Shown here piece by piece: positions 8,875 to 19,305 of a DNA stretch of 64,000 nucleotides. The notes beneath the pieces are model-generated. The model saw only the letters and a list, made by a program, of their open reading frames with translations. It did no database searches and was not told where the DNA came from. Made by a program: the position numbers and the translations under genes. Location: assembly GCF_000189535.1 (NCBI RefSeq), contig NC_015145.1, positions 3,472,001-3,536,000 on the forward strand, written 5' to 3'. The stretch is from Pseudarthrobacter phenanthrenivorans Sphe3 (lineage in GTDB: Bacteria > Actinomycetota > Actinomycetes > Actinomycetales > Micrococcaceae). How positions within the stretch are numbered: the stretch's first letter is position 1; every line of letters begins with the position of its first letter.

Positions 8875-8881
8875 GCTGCCA

Positions 8882-9301
8882 TTATTGCTCGTCAGCCCGC
8901 TTGAAGTCGCGCTTGATGTTGGCAATGCCTTCGGGGTTGATTTCGAATCCGTAGGCGGCACCGGGGTTGATCACCATGCCCAGCTCCTCACCGATGTTCG
9001 CGATGATGGCGGCGCCCTGCGTGCCCAGGACGTTCGGCGCTGCTTCGAGGTACTGCTGGTCTCCACGGCTGGGGTGCGAGAAGACGGCAAGGACGGGATC
9101 GCCGTCGGCGTTACCCAGGACCAGCGGCTCCACCTGGGAGTCCTCGCCCTCGATGCCGTCCGAGCTGATGATGTAGACCTCGCTGTTCAGGAAGGACAGG
9201 ATGACGTCCACGGGGCTCGCATCAGGCTGGCCGCCCTTGGCAAGATTCTCCTCGAGATCGTTGAGCGGAGTGGTATCGGCAATTCCTGGCTGTTCAGTCA
9301 T
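8882..9301 (-). CDS. SseB-domain protein
   Basis: This 139-residue acidic protein fits the SseB N-terminal domain family, whose cellular role is poorly defined. Supporting segments are VLSFLNSEVYIISSDG, the central LAVFSHPSRGDQQY and the closing VINPGAAYGFEINPEGIANI, which is typical of these proteins. There is no signal peptide or membrane segment. It is the first gene of a two-gene operon with the Ppx-like phosphatase. Family assignment is from pattern recognition; function is unknown. Confidence 0.7.
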   Translation of the reverse strand: MTEQPGIADTTPLNDLEENLAKGGQPDASPVDVILSFLNSEVYIISSDGIEGEDSQVEPLVLGNADGDPVLAVFSHPSRGDQQYLEAAPNVLGTQGAAIIANIGEELGMVINPGAAYGFEINPEGIANIKRDFKRADEQ

Positions 9302-9350
9302 CCCACTACCCGATCACGATCCCGTGCCCCATGCAAACCCCTGGCCACCG

Positions 9351-12077
9351 CTACTTCTTTGCGGTGGCCTTCTTCTTGGCGGGGGCCTTGCGGGTGGCGG
9401 TGCGCTTCACAGGGCCCTTGGCGCGCTTCTCGGCGAGGAGCTCAACAGCCTGTTCACGCGTCAGTTCCTCAAGGGAAGTGGCGCGCGGAACGGTGATGTT
9501 GGTGATCCCGTCCGTGATGTAGGGGCCGAAGCGGCCTTCCTTAACCACGATGTTCTTCTCGGACACGGGGTCCGGACCGAACTCCGCCAGCGGCGGGACG
9601 GCGGCACGGGCACCGCGCTGCTTGGGCTGCGAGTAGATCTCCAGGGCCTGCTCCAGCGTGATGGTGAAGATTTCCTCCTCGGAGCCGATGGACCGGGAGT
9701 CGGTTCCCTTCTTCAGGTAGGGGCCGAAGCGGCCGTTCTGGACCGTGATGAGGTTGCCTTCGGCGTCCTCGCCGAGGACGCGGGGCAGGCTCATCAGCTG
9801 GAGCGCCTCGTCCAGGGTGACGGACTCGACGGTCATGGACTTGAACAGCGATCCCGTCCGCGGTTTGGCCTTGACGGGCTTCTTCGGCGGCTTGGGCTTG
9901 CCGTTCTTGTAGTACTCCACCGGCTGGGCTGCGATCTGTTCCTCGGTCATCTCAGGGATGATCTCGGTGACGTACGCGCCATAGCGGCCGTTCTTGGCAA
10001 CGATGGTGTGCCCAGTGTGCGGGTCAGTGCCCAGCACGCGTTCCTCGGGAGCAGCCGTCTCCATCAGTTCAACGGCCTTGGCGGCTGTCAGTTCGTCGGG
10101 CGCCAGGTCCTCGGGGACGTTGGCGCGCGCCGACTCGACGATCTCGCCGGTCTTGGGGTCGACGGTGGCGGCGGAGCTTTCGAGGTAGGGGCCGAATTTG
10201 CCCACGCGAAGGGTGATCTCGTCCGTGATCGGGATGGAGTTGATTTCGCGGGCGTCGATCTCGCCGAGGTTGTTCACGATGCTCAGCAGGCCCGGATCCG
10301 AGTCCTCGCCGAAGTAGAAGTGACGGAGCCAGGAGGCGCCCACGGCCTGGCCGTTGGCGATCTTGTCCAGATCGCCTTCCATGTCCGCGGTGAACTCGTA
10401 GTCCACGTAGTCGCTGAAGTGCTGTTCCAGCAGGCGGATCACCGAGAACGCGATCCAGCTGGGAACCAGTGCCGAACCCTGTTTCCGCACGTATCCGCGG
10501 TCCTGGATGGTGGAGATGGTGGACGCGTAGGTGGAGGGACGACCGATGCCCCTCTTCTCCAGCTCGGCCGTCAGCGAGGCTTCGGTGTAGCGCGGCGGCG
10601 GCGAGGTTTCGTGGCCAACCGCCACGATCTCGGACGCGGCCAACGAATCGCCCTTGGCAACGTTCGGCAGGCGGCGCGCTTCGTCGGAGTCGTCGTCTCC
10701 GCGGGTTTCGTCCTTGCCTTCCTCGTAGGCGGCGAGGAAACCGGGGAAGGTGATCACGGTGCCGGACGCGGAGAACTCTGCATCCCGCCCGTCCACGGCA
10801 ACGGCACCCAGCCTGATGGTCGCCGTCGAGCCCTTGGCATCAGCCATCTGGGAGGCAACGGTGCGCTTCCAAATGAGTTCGTAGAGCCGGAATTCGTCGC
10901 CGGAAAGCTGTTTGGCCACCTGCGCCGGCGTGCGGAAGGAATCACCGGCGGGACGGATGGCCTCGTGGGCTTCCTGGGCGTTGGCTGCCTTGCCGGTGTA
11001 CACGCGCGGTGACTGCGGGATGTACTCGGGGCCGTACAGTTCGGAAGCCTGGCGCCGGGCGGCGGTGACGGCCTCGTCGCTCAGCGCCGAGGAGTCGGTA
11101 CGCATGTAGGTGATGTAGCCGTTTTCGTACAGGCGCTGGGCAACCTGCATGGTGCTCTTGGAGGAGAAGCGCAGCTTGCGGCCCGCCTCCTGCTGCAGCG
11201 TGGAGGTGGTGAAGGGCGCAGCCGGGCGGCGGGTGTACGGCTTGGTATCAACGGACCGGACGGTGAACGAAGCGTCCTGCAGCCCGGCTGCCAACGACGT
11301 TGCCAGCTCCTCGTTGAGGTGGGCGACGTTCTTTGAGGTGAGGACGCCGTCGTCGTTGAAGTCGCGGCCGCTGGCCACCTTGGCGCCGTCCACGGCAGCG
11401 AGCTTCGCCTTGAAGGACCCGGCGTCCGAACCGAACTGGCCGGTGAGGTCCCAATACGAGGCGGCCTTGAACGCCATGCGTTCACGCTCCCGGTCCACCA
11501 CCATGCGGGTGACCACGGACTGCACGCGGCCGGCCGAGAGGCCCCGGGCCACCTTGCGCCACAGCACCGGAGAGATCTCGTAGCCGTAGAGGCGGTCCAG
11601 GATACGTCGCGTTTCCTGGGCGTCCACCAGCGCGGTGTCCACATCGCGCAGGTTGCCCATGGCGCGCTGGATGGCTTCCTTGGTGATTTCGCCAAACGTC
11701 ATCCGGTACACCGGAACCTTGGGCTTGAGCACTTCCAGCAGGTGCCACGCGATGGCCTCGCCCTCGCGGTCCCCATCGGTTGCGAGATAAAGTTCGTCTG
11801 CATCCTTGAGCGCAGCCTTGAGCTCGGTCACCTTTTTCTTCTTGTCAGCCGAGACCACGTAGTACGGCTTGAAGTCGTGCTCAATGTCGACGGCGAACTT
11901 GCCCACCGACGTTTTCTTCAGCTCTGCGGGGAGTTCGGACGGCTGCGGCAGGTCGCGGATGTGACCAATGGAGGCCTCTACGATGAAGCCCTCGCCGAGG
12001 TACTTGGCGATGGTCTTGCTCTTGGCCGGAGACTCCACAATCACGAGTTTCTTGCCGGTTTTGGCCTTGCTTGGCAC
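9351..12077 (-). CDS. topA: DNA topoisomerase I (type IA)
   Basis: TopA relaxes negative supercoils by passing a strand through a transient single-strand break. The 908-residue protein begins with a Toprim domain (KLVIVESPAKSKTIAKYLG; acidic triad in LYLATDGDREGEAIAWHL). The active-site Tyr is in GYITYMRTDSSALS. Near the C-terminus are several topoisomerase C-terminal repeats seen as FGPYL, YGAYV, FGPYLKKG and FGPYITDG. A lysine-rich tail (APAKKKATAKK) follows, as in other actinobacterial TopA, in place of zinc fingers. The start is GTG at 12077 with AGGAG about 5 bases upstream; the longer in-frame extension has no support. Confidence 0.96.
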   Translation of the reverse strand: MPSKAKTGKKLVIVESPAKSKTIAKYLGEGFIVEASIGHIRDLPQPSELPAELKKTSVGKFAVDIEHDFKPYYVVSADKKKKVTELKAALKDADELYLATDGDREGEAIAWHLLEVLKPKVPVYRMTFGEITKEAIQRAMGNLRDVDTALVDAQETRRILDRLYGYEISPVLWRKVARGLSAGRVQSVVTRMVVDRERERMAFKAASYWDLTGQFGSDAGSFKAKLAAVDGAKVASGRDFNDDGVLTSKNVAHLNEELATSLAAGLQDASFTVRSVDTKPYTRRPAAPFTTSTLQQEAGRKLRFSSKSTMQVAQRLYENGYITYMRTDSSALSDEAVTAARRQASELYGPEYIPQSPRVYTGKAANAQEAHEAIRPAGDSFRTPAQVAKQLSGDEFRLYELIWKRTVASQMADAKGSTATIRLGAVAVDGRDAEFSASGTVITFPGFLAAYEEGKDETRGDDDSDEARRLPNVAKGDSLAASEIVAVGHETSPPPRYTEASLTAELEKRGIGRPSTYASTISTIQDRGYVRKQGSALVPSWIAFSVIRLLEQHFSDYVDYEFTADMEGDLDKIANGQAVGASWLRHFYFGEDSDPGLLSIVNNLGEIDAREINSIPITDEITLRVGKFGPYLESSAATVDPKTGEIVESARANVPEDLAPDELTAAKAVELMETAAPEERVLGTDPHTGHTIVAKNGRYGAYVTEIIPEMTEEQIAAQPVEYYKNGKPKPPKKPVKAKPRTGSLFKSMTVESVTLDEALQLMSLPRVLGEDAEGNLITVQNGRFGPYLKKGTDSRSIGSEEEIFTITLEQALEIYSQPKQRGARAAVPPLAEFGPDPVSEKNIVVKEGRFGPYITDGITNITVPRATSLEELTREQAVELLAEKRAKGPVKRTATRKAPAKKKATAKK

Positions 12078-12201
12078 GGTGCTCCTACAGAAAAAGGTTG
12101 CTCGGGCAGATGCGCCCATACTGGCCTAGTTCACCATATTTTGGCGAAATGTGCGCATCCATGTGGAAAACAAGGGGGTCTCCCGGGGGCCCTTCCCAGC
12201 C

Positions 12202-13839
12202 TCAGGCAGCGGCGGGAATCAGGAAGCCGTCGCGCACCAGGTTGGCCACCTCGGTGAGTAAGCCGCTCCGGAATGTGACGGCGTCGAACCCGTCCCCGCC
12301 GCCCAGCAGCGCCTCCAGGGCGCCGGTGATCTGCCCCGCCGTCAGGTCGCCGTCGCAGGCTGAAACAAAGCCGGCGAGCTCAGTGCTGAGCAGGTTGGTC
12401 CGGCGCAGCCCTGCGCCCTGGCGCAGCAGGATCACGCCGGGGTGTTCGGCGCCCGGCCGCTGGTGGCGCTCCTCCGTGACGTCCTCTGCCACCAGCAGGT
12501 GCGCGTCCTCCAGCGGGTGCGCGGCCAGCCAGTCAGCGCGTTCGACGGCGGCCCCCAGGTGGGGCCCGATCGGTTGCTCGATGGGGTACGTGATTTCCTC
12601 GAACCGGCTGATGGCGGCCTGCCCGGGTTCAACCGGCCGGCGCAGCCAGACCATGCCGAAACCGATGCCCTCCACGTTCCTGGACTCGAAGTCTGCAAGA
12701 TAGGCGGCGTAGGCGTCCCGGTAATGCTGCCGGTCCCGGCTCTCGGAGGCATCCCGCAGCCAGGTTTCCGCATACTGCTCCGGCCCCACCTGCTCACGCT
12801 GGATGAACCAGGCATCGATGCCCGCGCCGGCCCAGCTTTGGGGCCGTTCCTGCCATGACGTTCCCGCCACGACCTCCCAGTTGCCTAAAAGCTGGGCTGT
12901 TCCGGCAGGGGCGAGGACGGACGGCAGTGCCCTGACAAGCGAGGAGACAATTTCGTCGCCCGGCAGGCCGCCGTCGCGGTAGGTGAACTGCCCTGCGGCG
13001 TCCTCCCCCGCGCTGCGGGGGGTGATCACGAACGGAGGATTGGACACCACAAGCCCGAACTCCTCGCCCGCCACGGGATCCAGGAGCGATCCGAGGCGCA
13101 GGCTTACCCTCTCGGCCAGCCGGGCCGGGTCAACGGAGAGAGCCTCGGCATTGAGCAGGATATTGAAACGGGTGAACGCAAGCGCCCGTTCGGAAATGTC
13201 CGTGGCAGTAACGTGCTCGCAGTGGTGCAGCAGGTGGAACGCCTGGACCCCGCATCCCGTGCCCAGGTCCAGCGCGCGCTCTGTGTGGCGGCGGAATGTT
13301 GTTTGCACCAGGGTTGTGGAGGCGTGCCCGATCCCCAGGACATGGTCCCGCCGGAGCACGCCTTCCTGCTGGTGTGCTGCGAGGTCGCTGGCCACCCAGA
13401 GTTCAGCGCCGCCGCTGCCGTCGTCGTTGGCATCCCAGCCGTAAGGCCGCAGGTCGACCTTGGCGCGTAGGAGCGCGCTGCCGGGAACGGGCTCCACCAG
13501 GCCCAGTGCCAGGAGGCCTTCCGCGCGGAGCCCCGGCAGGGCGGCGTCGAGCGTTTCCGCCGGTTGCGGCTCGGCAAGCAGCCAGAGGCGGACGACGGCG
13601 GCAAGGTGCCTTACTGCCTCGTCCCGCCGCACAGCGCGTTCGGCCGCCAGCAGGGCAGGGATGGTTTGGTCCCGGTCCAGCGCCGCGGAGGCGCCAGGCC
13701 CAAGGAAGCGGGCGACGCCGTCGGGCGTGTAGTCAAGGCGGCGCAGGTCCGCGGCAAGGGCGGTGAGGAGCTCCGGAAGGTCGCTGCGGGGTGCGTCCGG
13801 GGTATTGCCGGCGGTGAACTCAAAAGGGGATGTGGGCAC
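12202..13839 (-). CDS. SAM-dependent methyltransferase, large two-domain type
   Basis: This 545-residue protein has a class I methyltransferase core at about residues 150-320. Motif I is LDLGTGCGVQAFHLLHHC and the acidic turn is VTATDIS. SNPPFVITP is the NPPF/Y motif typical of enzymes that methylate amino groups of nucleobases or glutamine. An N-terminal helical domain (DYTPDGVARFLGPGA) and a C-terminal extension flank it, as in the actinobacterial relatives of HemK/RsmC. The start is GTG at 13839, preceded 6 bases upstream by TAAACT, so a leaderless message is likely. The substrate cannot be read from sequence. Its neighbour topA lies 124 bp downstream. Confidence 0.78.
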   Translation of the reverse strand: MPTSPFEFTAGNTPDAPRSDLPELLTALAADLRRLDYTPDGVARFLGPGASAALDRDQTIPALLAAERAVRRDEAVRHLAAVVRLWLLAEPQPAETLDAALPGLRAEGLLALGLVEPVPGSALLRAKVDLRPYGWDANDDGSGGAELWVASDLAAHQQEGVLRRDHVLGIGHASTTLVQTTFRRHTERALDLGTGCGVQAFHLLHHCEHVTATDISERALAFTRFNILLNAEALSVDPARLAERVSLRLGSLLDPVAGEEFGLVVSNPPFVITPRSAGEDAAGQFTYRDGGLPGDEIVSSLVRALPSVLAPAGTAQLLGNWEVVAGTSWQERPQSWAGAGIDAWFIQREQVGPEQYAETWLRDASESRDRQHYRDAYAAYLADFESRNVEGIGFGMVWLRRPVEPGQAAISRFEEITYPIEQPIGPHLGAAVERADWLAAHPLEDAHLLVAEDVTEERHQRPGAEHPGVILLRQGAGLRRTNLLSTELAGFVSACDGDLTAGQITGALEALLGGGDGFDAVTFRSGLLTEVANLVRDGFLIPAAA

Positions 13840-13903
13840 CGTCCAAGTTTAGTCGGGCGGCAGGCGCGGATTGGGGGCTCATTCCGCGGGGTAGCGTTGA
13901 GCC

Positions 13904-14380
13904 ATGCCTTCCCGTTCTTCCCTCCTTGCGCGTGCCCCGCGCCAGCCGTCCGCGCGCTTCCGCCCGCCGGTGCAGGCCGCTGTGCTTGCTGCCGCAACAG
14001 CCTTTGCCCTCGCCGGATGCTCGCCCGTGGTTTCGATCGAAAACGCGGATATTCCGCAATGGCAGGCCACCGCGCTGCCTTCCGCGCCGGGAGCTGTCCT
14101 CGAGGACGCGGGCAAAATCCTGAACCGGGACCGGATCATCAGGGAAGCCGCAGATGTTCCGGCGGGCCGCTATATCCTGACGGCGACATGCGAGGGCGGC
14201 GGCAAGGCCTTCTTCGCGGTGTCGCTGGACGGGACCATGCTGGCCGACGCCGGGGCAGCCTGCAACGGCAGCCGGGAAACCACCAGGATCACGCTTCCAA
14301 AGGCGGGCGCCCTGGAAATCAGCACGTCCAGCGTGGATGCGCCCCTGATCTACGCGTACCGCCTGGCACCCGAAGGGTAA
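13904..14380 (+). CDS. Lipoprotein A of a tandem pair, unknown function
   Basis: This 158-residue predicted lipoprotein has an N-terminal hydrophobic stretch ending in the lipobox FALAGC, which places it on the outer face of the membrane. The mature part carries a pattern shared with the next gene: GRYILTATCEGGGKAFFAVS, then LADAGAACNGSRETTRITL, then a C-terminal YAYRLAPEG. Two mature cysteines could form a disulfide. A TAGCGT box lies 6 bases before the ATG, so it is likely leaderless. No known family is recognised. Confidence 0.7.
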   Translation: MPSRSSLLARAPRQPSARFRPPVQAAVLAAATAFALAGCSPVVSIENADIPQWQATALPSAPGAVLEDAGKILNRDRIIREAADVPAGRYILTATCEGGGKAFFAVSLDGTMLADAGAACNGSRETTRITLPKAGALEISTSSVDAPLIYAYRLAPEG

Positions 14381-14429
14381 CGGTCTTTCGGCTCTGGCCT
14401 GCCGGATCCCGCAGGCTTAAAGTCTGACT

Positions 14430-15038
14430 ATGCCCAGTGTGCGGAAGTTCTCCGCGCCTCACCCCCCGCGGGCGCACTCCGCGACGACGGTCCCGGCGAG
14501 AACCGCCCGGGCGCCGCTGGCCGGAAAAGGCCGCCCCGCCGTCGTCATTGTTGCGCTGGCGGCTGGAATGCTGCTGGGCGGCTGCGAATACACGTACGAC
14601 GACGGCCGGAACCTGGGTCCCGTGGAGGCGGACGCGACGCGCGCTCCCAGGCCGGTCTTCACCCGTGACCCGCTGCAGAAGGACCCCGTCAGCGAGGCCG
14701 AGCTCGGCTCGTGGGTGGCCCGGACGCTGCCCGATACAGGACAGCGGGTAGTCGCTTCGGGGGCGGGGCTGGCGGCTGCCGGGGAGGTCCGCACCGAAAC
14801 CACTCCCGCCCTGGGAGCCGGGACCTATGCGCTTGCCCTGGCCTGCCGCAGCCAGCGGCGGGTGACGTTCACAGTGCGCAGCGAGACACTCACCCTGGTG
14901 GACCTTGGACTGCGCTGCGGCATCAACAGGGAGAACGTCATCTACCTTTCAGCCGAGACTGCCCTGGATATCAGGGTGGAGGCCAGGACCGGCGCCAACT
15001 ACGCCTACCGGCTGCGGCTGCTCTCCGGGCAGCCCTAG
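14430..15038 (+). CDS. Lipoprotein B of a tandem pair, unknown function
   Basis: This 202-residue lipoprotein has a long N-terminal cytoplasmic stretch before a membrane segment and the lipobox LLGGC. The C-terminal 90 residues align with the preceding lipoprotein: [38 protein letters not shown] and [10 protein letters not shown]. The shared spacing of two cysteines indicates tandem duplication and divergence. It has its own TAAAGT box 6 bases ahead of the ATG, so transcription need not be shared. Function unknown. Confidence 0.7.
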   Translation: MPSVRKFSAPHPPRAHSATTVPARTARAPLAGKGRPAVVIVALAAGMLLGGCEYTYDDGRNLGPVEADATRAPRPVFTRDPLQKDPVSEAELGSWVARTLPDTGQRVVASGAGLAAAGEVRTETTPALGAGTYALALACRSQRRVTFTVRSETLTLVDLGLRCGINRENVIYLSAETALDIRVEARTGANYAYRLRLLSGQP

Positions 15039-15928
15039 GCTGCGCAGCCCTCAGGACACCGCAAGGTTTCCGGGTTGGAGGCACAGTCAGCGCAGTACAG
15101 CGTGAGGTTGCGGCAGCTGGGGTTTGAGCAGTTCTCGAACTTGCTGGTGGGTGCCGCGCAGCGGGTGCATTCGCCGATGGTCTTGGCGTCATCGCTGAAC
15201 TCAAGGTGCATGCGCTTGTCAAAGACATACAGCGACCCTTCCCAGAGACCCTGGTCCTTGAAGGTTTCGCCGTACCGGACAATGCCGCCGTCCAGTTGGT
15301 ACACCTCTTTGAAGCCGCGGTTCACCATGAGGCTGGACAGTACTTCGCAGCGGATGCCGCCGGTGCAGTACGTGACCACCGGCTTGTCCTTCAGGTCGTC
15401 GTACTTGCCGGACTCCAGTTCCTTGATGAAGTCGTGGGTGGTGGCGACATCCGGGACGATGGCGTCCTTGAAGCGGCCGATCTGGGCTTCGAAGGCGTTC
15501 CGGCCGTCGAAGAAGACCACGTCCTCACCGTTTTCCTTCTTGCTGTCCACCAGCTCGTGGAGTTCCTCCGGCTTCAAGTGCGTGCCGCCGCCCACCACAC
15601 CGTTGGCGTCCACCTTCAATTCACCGGGCGCACCGAAGGAGACGATCTCGTCCCGGACCTTGACGCTGAGCCGGGGGAAGTCCTCGGCGCCGCCGTCGGA
15701 CCATTTGACGTCGATGGCCCGGAAGCCCTTGTACTCCCGCGTGGTCTTCACATACTGCTTGACCGCGCTGATCTCTCCACCCACGGTGGCATTGATGCCG
15801 TCCTTGGAGATCAGGATGCGGCCCGTGAGGCCGAGCTTCTCGCACAGCGCGCGCTGCCAGAGCCGCACTGCGTCAGGATCGGCAATCGGGGTGAACCCGT
15901 AGAAAAGCACAATTTTGTTCAAAGCCAC
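15035..15928 (-). CDS. trhO: Rhodanese-domain tRNA hydroxylase-like protein (TrhO/YceA family)
   Basis: This 297-residue protein begins [27 protein letters not shown], the standard N-terminus of the YceA/TrhO family. Family members take part in hydroxylation of tRNA U34 to ho5U. An acylphosphatase-like N-terminal domain ([16 protein letters not shown]) precedes a rhodanese domain with the catalytic-Cys loop [19 protein letters not shown]-terminal cysteine-rich cluster ([21 protein letters not shown] cut at 20: CTRCAAP, CSNPSC, YCADC) could bind a metal. The start is GTG at 15928, as family alignments demand; the in-frame extension to 16840 covers the GNAT gene and is not real. TACCCT lies 7 bases before the GTG. 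It converges with lipoprotein B, with a 4-base 3' overlap. Confidence 0.85.
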   Translation of the reverse strand: MALNKIVLFYGFTPIADPDAVRLWQRALCEKLGLTGRILISKDGINATVGGEISAVKQYVKTTREYKGFRAIDVKWSDGGAEDFPRLSVKVRDEIVSFGAPGELKVDANGVVGGGTHLKPEELHELVDSKKENGEDVVFFDGRNAFEAQIGRFKDAIVPDVATTHDFIKELESGKYDDLKDKPVVTYCTGGIRCEVLSSLMVNRGFKEVYQLDGGIVRYGETFKDQGLWEGSLYVFDKRMHLEFSDDAKTIGECTRCAAPTSKFENCSNPSCRNLTLYCADCASNPETLRCPEGCAA

Positions 15929-16090
15929 GTATTTAAGGGTACCGGGAGGGCGCAAAGGAACCCGCCGCCTGGCTGCATGTGCCTCCGGAACCGGCGGCGG
16001 GGCGGTTGCCGCATCACAATTGCATAAGCACCGGGGTTCTGCCCTGCCTACCCCCTGTTGCTTGTGACCGGGCTGGAATAGTCTCATCCC

Positions 16091-16783
16091 ATGACCCCGG
16101 AAACCATGGTTGAAGACATTACCGGCCTGCTTGAGGTGTGGGTGGCAGGCTGGGCCGGTTGTCGCGGCTATACGACATCCACCGAGGGGCGCTTCCCCGC
16201 GGTCCTCCGGAATGACGCCAACGGTGACTGGGAATACTTCGCATCGGAGCCCACCGACGACGAGTTCGCGGCGCTGGCTGCCAAGACGGCCGAAGTCCCG
16301 GCGAGGGTCCTGACCATCCTTACCAATGACGTTGCCCGCTACTCTTCCCTGGCTGCCAGGCAAGGGCTGAACGTCACATCGGATTCCCAGACGATGATGA
16401 TCGTGGACATGGAAACCCAGGACGCCGAAGATCCGTGGCTGTCCGACGACGACCTGGCCCTGCACACGTGGGAGCAGGACGGCGTCCACTATGCAGAGGT
16501 CCGGTCGGGAGAGACCGTGGCCGCCAGCGGACGGGTCTTTGTGGTGGGCGAGACGGCAGTGTTCGACAAAATCATCACGCAGCCGGCTTTCCAGCGCCGC
16601 GGCCTGGGCAGCTTCATCATGCGGGCCCTGGCAGCCCAAGCCTTCGGGTATGACGTACAGGAGGGCCTCCTCCTGGCTTCCCTGGACGGCCAGAAACTGT
16701 ACTCGCACCTGGGCTGGACCACCGTTTCCAAAGTCCTGATGCTCTCGGCTTCCCATGACGGTGCAGACCTCTCCCTGAGCTGA
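16091..16783 (+). CDS. GNAT-family N-acetyltransferase
   Basis: This 230-residue protein has a GNAT fold in its C-terminal half. Motif A is [23 protein letters not shown], containing the acetyl-CoA-binding Q/RxxGxG turn. A final strand [16 protein letters not shown] matches the family's LYxxLGF. The N-terminal half ([21 protein letters not shown]) is of the type seen in actinobacterial single-copy GNATs of unknown substrate. TAGTCT lies 6 bases ahead of the ATG, suggesting a leaderless transcript. It is divergent from the rhodanese gene. Confidence 0.8.
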   Translation: MTPETMVEDITGLLEVWVAGWAGCRGYTTSTEGRFPAVLRNDANGDWEYFASEPTDDEFAALAAKTAEVPARVLTILTNDVARYSSLAARQGLNVTSDSQTMMIVDMETQDAEDPWLSDDDLALHTWEQDGVHYAEVRSGETVAASGRVFVVGETAVFDKIITQPAFQRRGLGSFIMRALAAQAFGYDVQEGLLLASLDGQKLYSHLGWTTVSKVLMLSASHDGADLSLS

Positions 16784-16847
16784 CCTGGTTGTTACCCCGA
16801 TGGCGAACCCGGGCATGCAACGCGGAACCGGGTGAAACAATGTTGGG

Positions 16848-19223
16848 GTGAACCCCCATGACTCCCTGATTCCCTTGCTGGGCCGTGGCCCGGATCCGGA
16901 GCAGCTCCGTCATGTCCGTACCATCCCGGCACGTGAGGCCGAGCACGAACCGTGGCCTGCTTGGGTCCATCCCGACCTGGTAGCGGCCTATGGCTCCCTC
17001 GGCATCCAGCAGCCGTACCGGCACCAGGTTGAGGCAGCGAATATCGCCCAGGCCGGGGGGCACGTTGTGGTGGCCACCGGAACGGCGTCCGGCAAGTCGC
17101 TCGCCTACCAGCTGCCGGCACTCGATGCCATCCACCGCTCGGAACTGCGGGTGGTGGCTGATCCGGGAAAAATCCACGACGACGGGGCCGTCACCCTCTA
17201 TCTGTCCCCCACCAAAGCCCTGGCTGCCGACCAGCTTAACGCCATCCGGGCCCTGAAACTGCCGACAGTCCGGGCCGAGACCTACGACGGCGATACAGAC
17301 CCGGCGTCCCGCCGCTGGATCAGGGACCACGCGAACTTCATACTGGCCAACCCGGACATGCTGCACTTCGGAATCCTGCCCAACCATGCCTGGTGGGCCT
17401 CCTTCTTCCGGCGGCTGCGCTACGTGATCGTTGACGAGGCCCACAGCTACCGTGGCGTCTTCGGCTCGCACGTGGCCAACCTGATGCGCCGGCTCCGGCG
17501 GATCTGCGCCTACTACGGTGCCGGCACCTCCTATCCCGAGCCGGTGTTCATTGCGGCTTCCGCCACTGCTTCGGAGCCTGACGTCTCCTTCGCCCGGCTG
17601 ATCGGGGCACCGGTGACGGCAGTGTCCCGCGACGGTTCCCCGCACGGTGCCACCACGGTGGCGCTGTGGGAACCAGCCCTGACGGAAGTGCGCGGCGAAA
17701 ACGGCGCCAAGGAGCGGCGGACAGCCGTTGCTGAAACGGCGGACCTGCTGGCAAACCTGGTGTCGGCAAGGACCCGCACCATCGCCTTCATCAAATCCCG
17801 CCGTGGCGCGGAGACCATCTCCTCAATTACAAAACGCCTCCTTGATGAAGTGGATCCCAGCCTGCCCCAGCGGGTGGCGGCCTACCGGTCCGGGTACCTG
17901 CCCGAAGAACGCCGTGCCGTGGAACGTGCCCTGCGGTCGGGTGAGCTCCTGGGAGTCTCCAGCACCTCCGCCCTTGAACTGGGAATCGATATCTCCGGCC
18001 TGGATGCGGTCCTGGTGGCAGGCTGGCCTGGAACCCGCGCCTCCCTCTTCCAGCAGATCGGACGGGCGGGAAGGGCAGGCCAGGACGCCATCGCAGCCTT
18101 TGTGGCCAGCGATGACCCGCTGGACACCTTCCTGGTTAACCATCCCGAGGCGATCTTTGACGTGTCAGTGGAAGCAACGGTCTTCGACCCCTCCAACCCC
18201 TACGTGCTCGGACCCCACCTGTGCGCAGCGGCGGCGGAACTCCCCCTCGGTCCGGCCGAGCTGGACCTGTTCGGTGCCACCGCAGAGACCCTTTTGGACC
18301 GGCTGGTGGCGCAAGGCTACCTTCGACGGCGGCCCGCGGGCTGGTTCTGGACGCACTCCCAGAGTGCCGCCGGCATGGTGAACCTGCGGGCAGACGGCGG
18401 CGGACCGGTGAGCATCGTGGATGCCCAGACCGGGTCCCTGCTGGGAACCATGGATTCCCCCCAGACCCACTATCAGGCCCATACCGGGGCGGTGTACATC
18501 CACCAGGGTGACAGCTACGTGGTGGAGGACCTGAATGAAGAGGACCATTGCGTGATGGTGCGCCGCGCCAATCCGGACTACTACACCACAGCCCGGGACG
18601 TGACCCAGATTGAGGTCCTGGAGACCCTGCGGACCATGGAGTGGGGTGACGTGTCGGTGCACTTCGGCGATGTCAAGGTGACGACGCAAGTGGTCTCCTT
18701 CCAGCGCAAAGCCCTGATCTCCAACGAGATCCTTGGGGAGGAGCCGTTGGACCTCGGGGCGCGCGAACTCTTCACCAAGGCGGTCTGGTTCGTGGTGGAC
18801 AACCGCTCGCTCACAGCCGCCGGGCTCCTCGAAGCCCAGTTTCCCGGCGCCCTCCATGCCGCCGAGCATGCGGCCATTGGCCTGCTGCCTTTGGTCGCGT
18901 CCAGCGACCGGTGGGACATCGGCGGCGTTTCCACCGCGCTGCATGCCGATACGGGAGTCCCCACCATCTTCGTCTATGACGGGCATCCCGGCGGGGCCGG
19001 TTTTGCCGAGCGGGGGTTCGACAAGGCCAAGGTGTGGCTGACAGCCACCCGTGATGCCATCAAGGCCTGCGAATGCGACGCGGGCTGCCCCTCCTGCGTG
19101 CAGTCACCCAAGTGCGGGAACAAGAACAACCCCCTGGACAAGGCCGCGGCAGTGTCACTCCTCGACGTCCTCCTCAAAGAGGCCACCGAAGCCGGCAGCG
19201 TCAGGGTGGAAGCCCAGCGCTGA
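16848..19223 (+). CDS. DEAH-box helicase with a DUF1998 zinc-binding C-terminus
   Basis: This 791-residue superfamily 2 helicase is of the type found next to actinobacterial Tad loci (the helicase/secretion neighbourhood) and is related to the DNA-repair helicase MrfA/YprA. Domain one has [15 protein letters not shown] (Walker A) and [11 protein letters not shown]. Domain two has [18 protein letters not shown] and [11 protein letters not shown]. The DUF1998 end carries the four-cysteine motif [16 protein letters not shown] near residue 745. The start is GTG at 16848, 6 bases after AACAAT, with no SD, so it is likely leaderless. It converges on the Tad operon. Confidence 0.88.
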   Translation: MNPHDSLIPLLGRGPDPEQLRHVRTIPAREAEHEPWPAWVHPDLVAAYGSLGIQQPYRHQVEAANIAQAGGHVVVATGTASGKSLAYQLPALDAIHRSELRVVADPGKIHDDGAVTLYLSPTKALAADQLNAIRALKLPTVRAETYDGDTDPASRRWIRDHANFILANPDMLHFGILPNHAWWASFFRRLRYVIVDEAHSYRGVFGSHVANLMRRLRRICAYYGAGTSYPEPVFIAASATASEPDVSFARLIGAPVTAVSRDGSPHGATTVALWEPALTEVRGENGAKERRTAVAETADLLANLVSARTRTIAFIKSRRGAETISSITKRLLDEVDPSLPQRVAAYRSGYLPEERRAVERALRSGELLGVSSTSALELGIDISGLDAVLVAGWPGTRASLFQQIGRAGRAGQDAIAAFVASDDPLDTFLVNHPEAIFDVSVEATVFDPSNPYVLGPHLCAAAAELPLGPAELDLFGATAETLLDRLVAQGYLRRRPAGWFWTHSQSAAGMVNLRADGGGPVSIVDAQTGSLLGTMDSPQTHYQAHTGAVYIHQGDSYVVEDLNEEDHCVMVRRANPDYYTTARDVTQIEVLETLRTMEWGDVSVHFGDVKVTTQVVSFQRKALISNEILGEEPLDLGARELFTKAVWFVVDNRSLTAAGLLEAQFPGALHAAEHAAIGLLPLVASSDRWDIGGVSTALHADTGVPTIFVYDGHPGGAGFAERGFDKAKVWLTATRDAIKACECDAGCPSCVQSPKCGNKNNPLDKAAAVSLLDVLLKEATEAGSVRVEAQR

Positions 19224-19305
19224 CCGGGAGCAGGCCCTCGCTGCCCGCCTTCACCTTCCTCGCATGGCCCGGCGCCCGCAGGGACCTTCCTGCCCGTGCC
19301 GGCGG

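Noticed and set aside
9201..11012. 603-codon open frame antisense to topA
   Set aside because: It is the GC-rich mirror of a strongly supported gene; the translation has no recognisable domain and lacks an RBS.
15929..16840. N-terminal extension of the rhodanese gene
   Set aside because: It is antisense to the GNAT gene, and family members start at ALNKIVLF.
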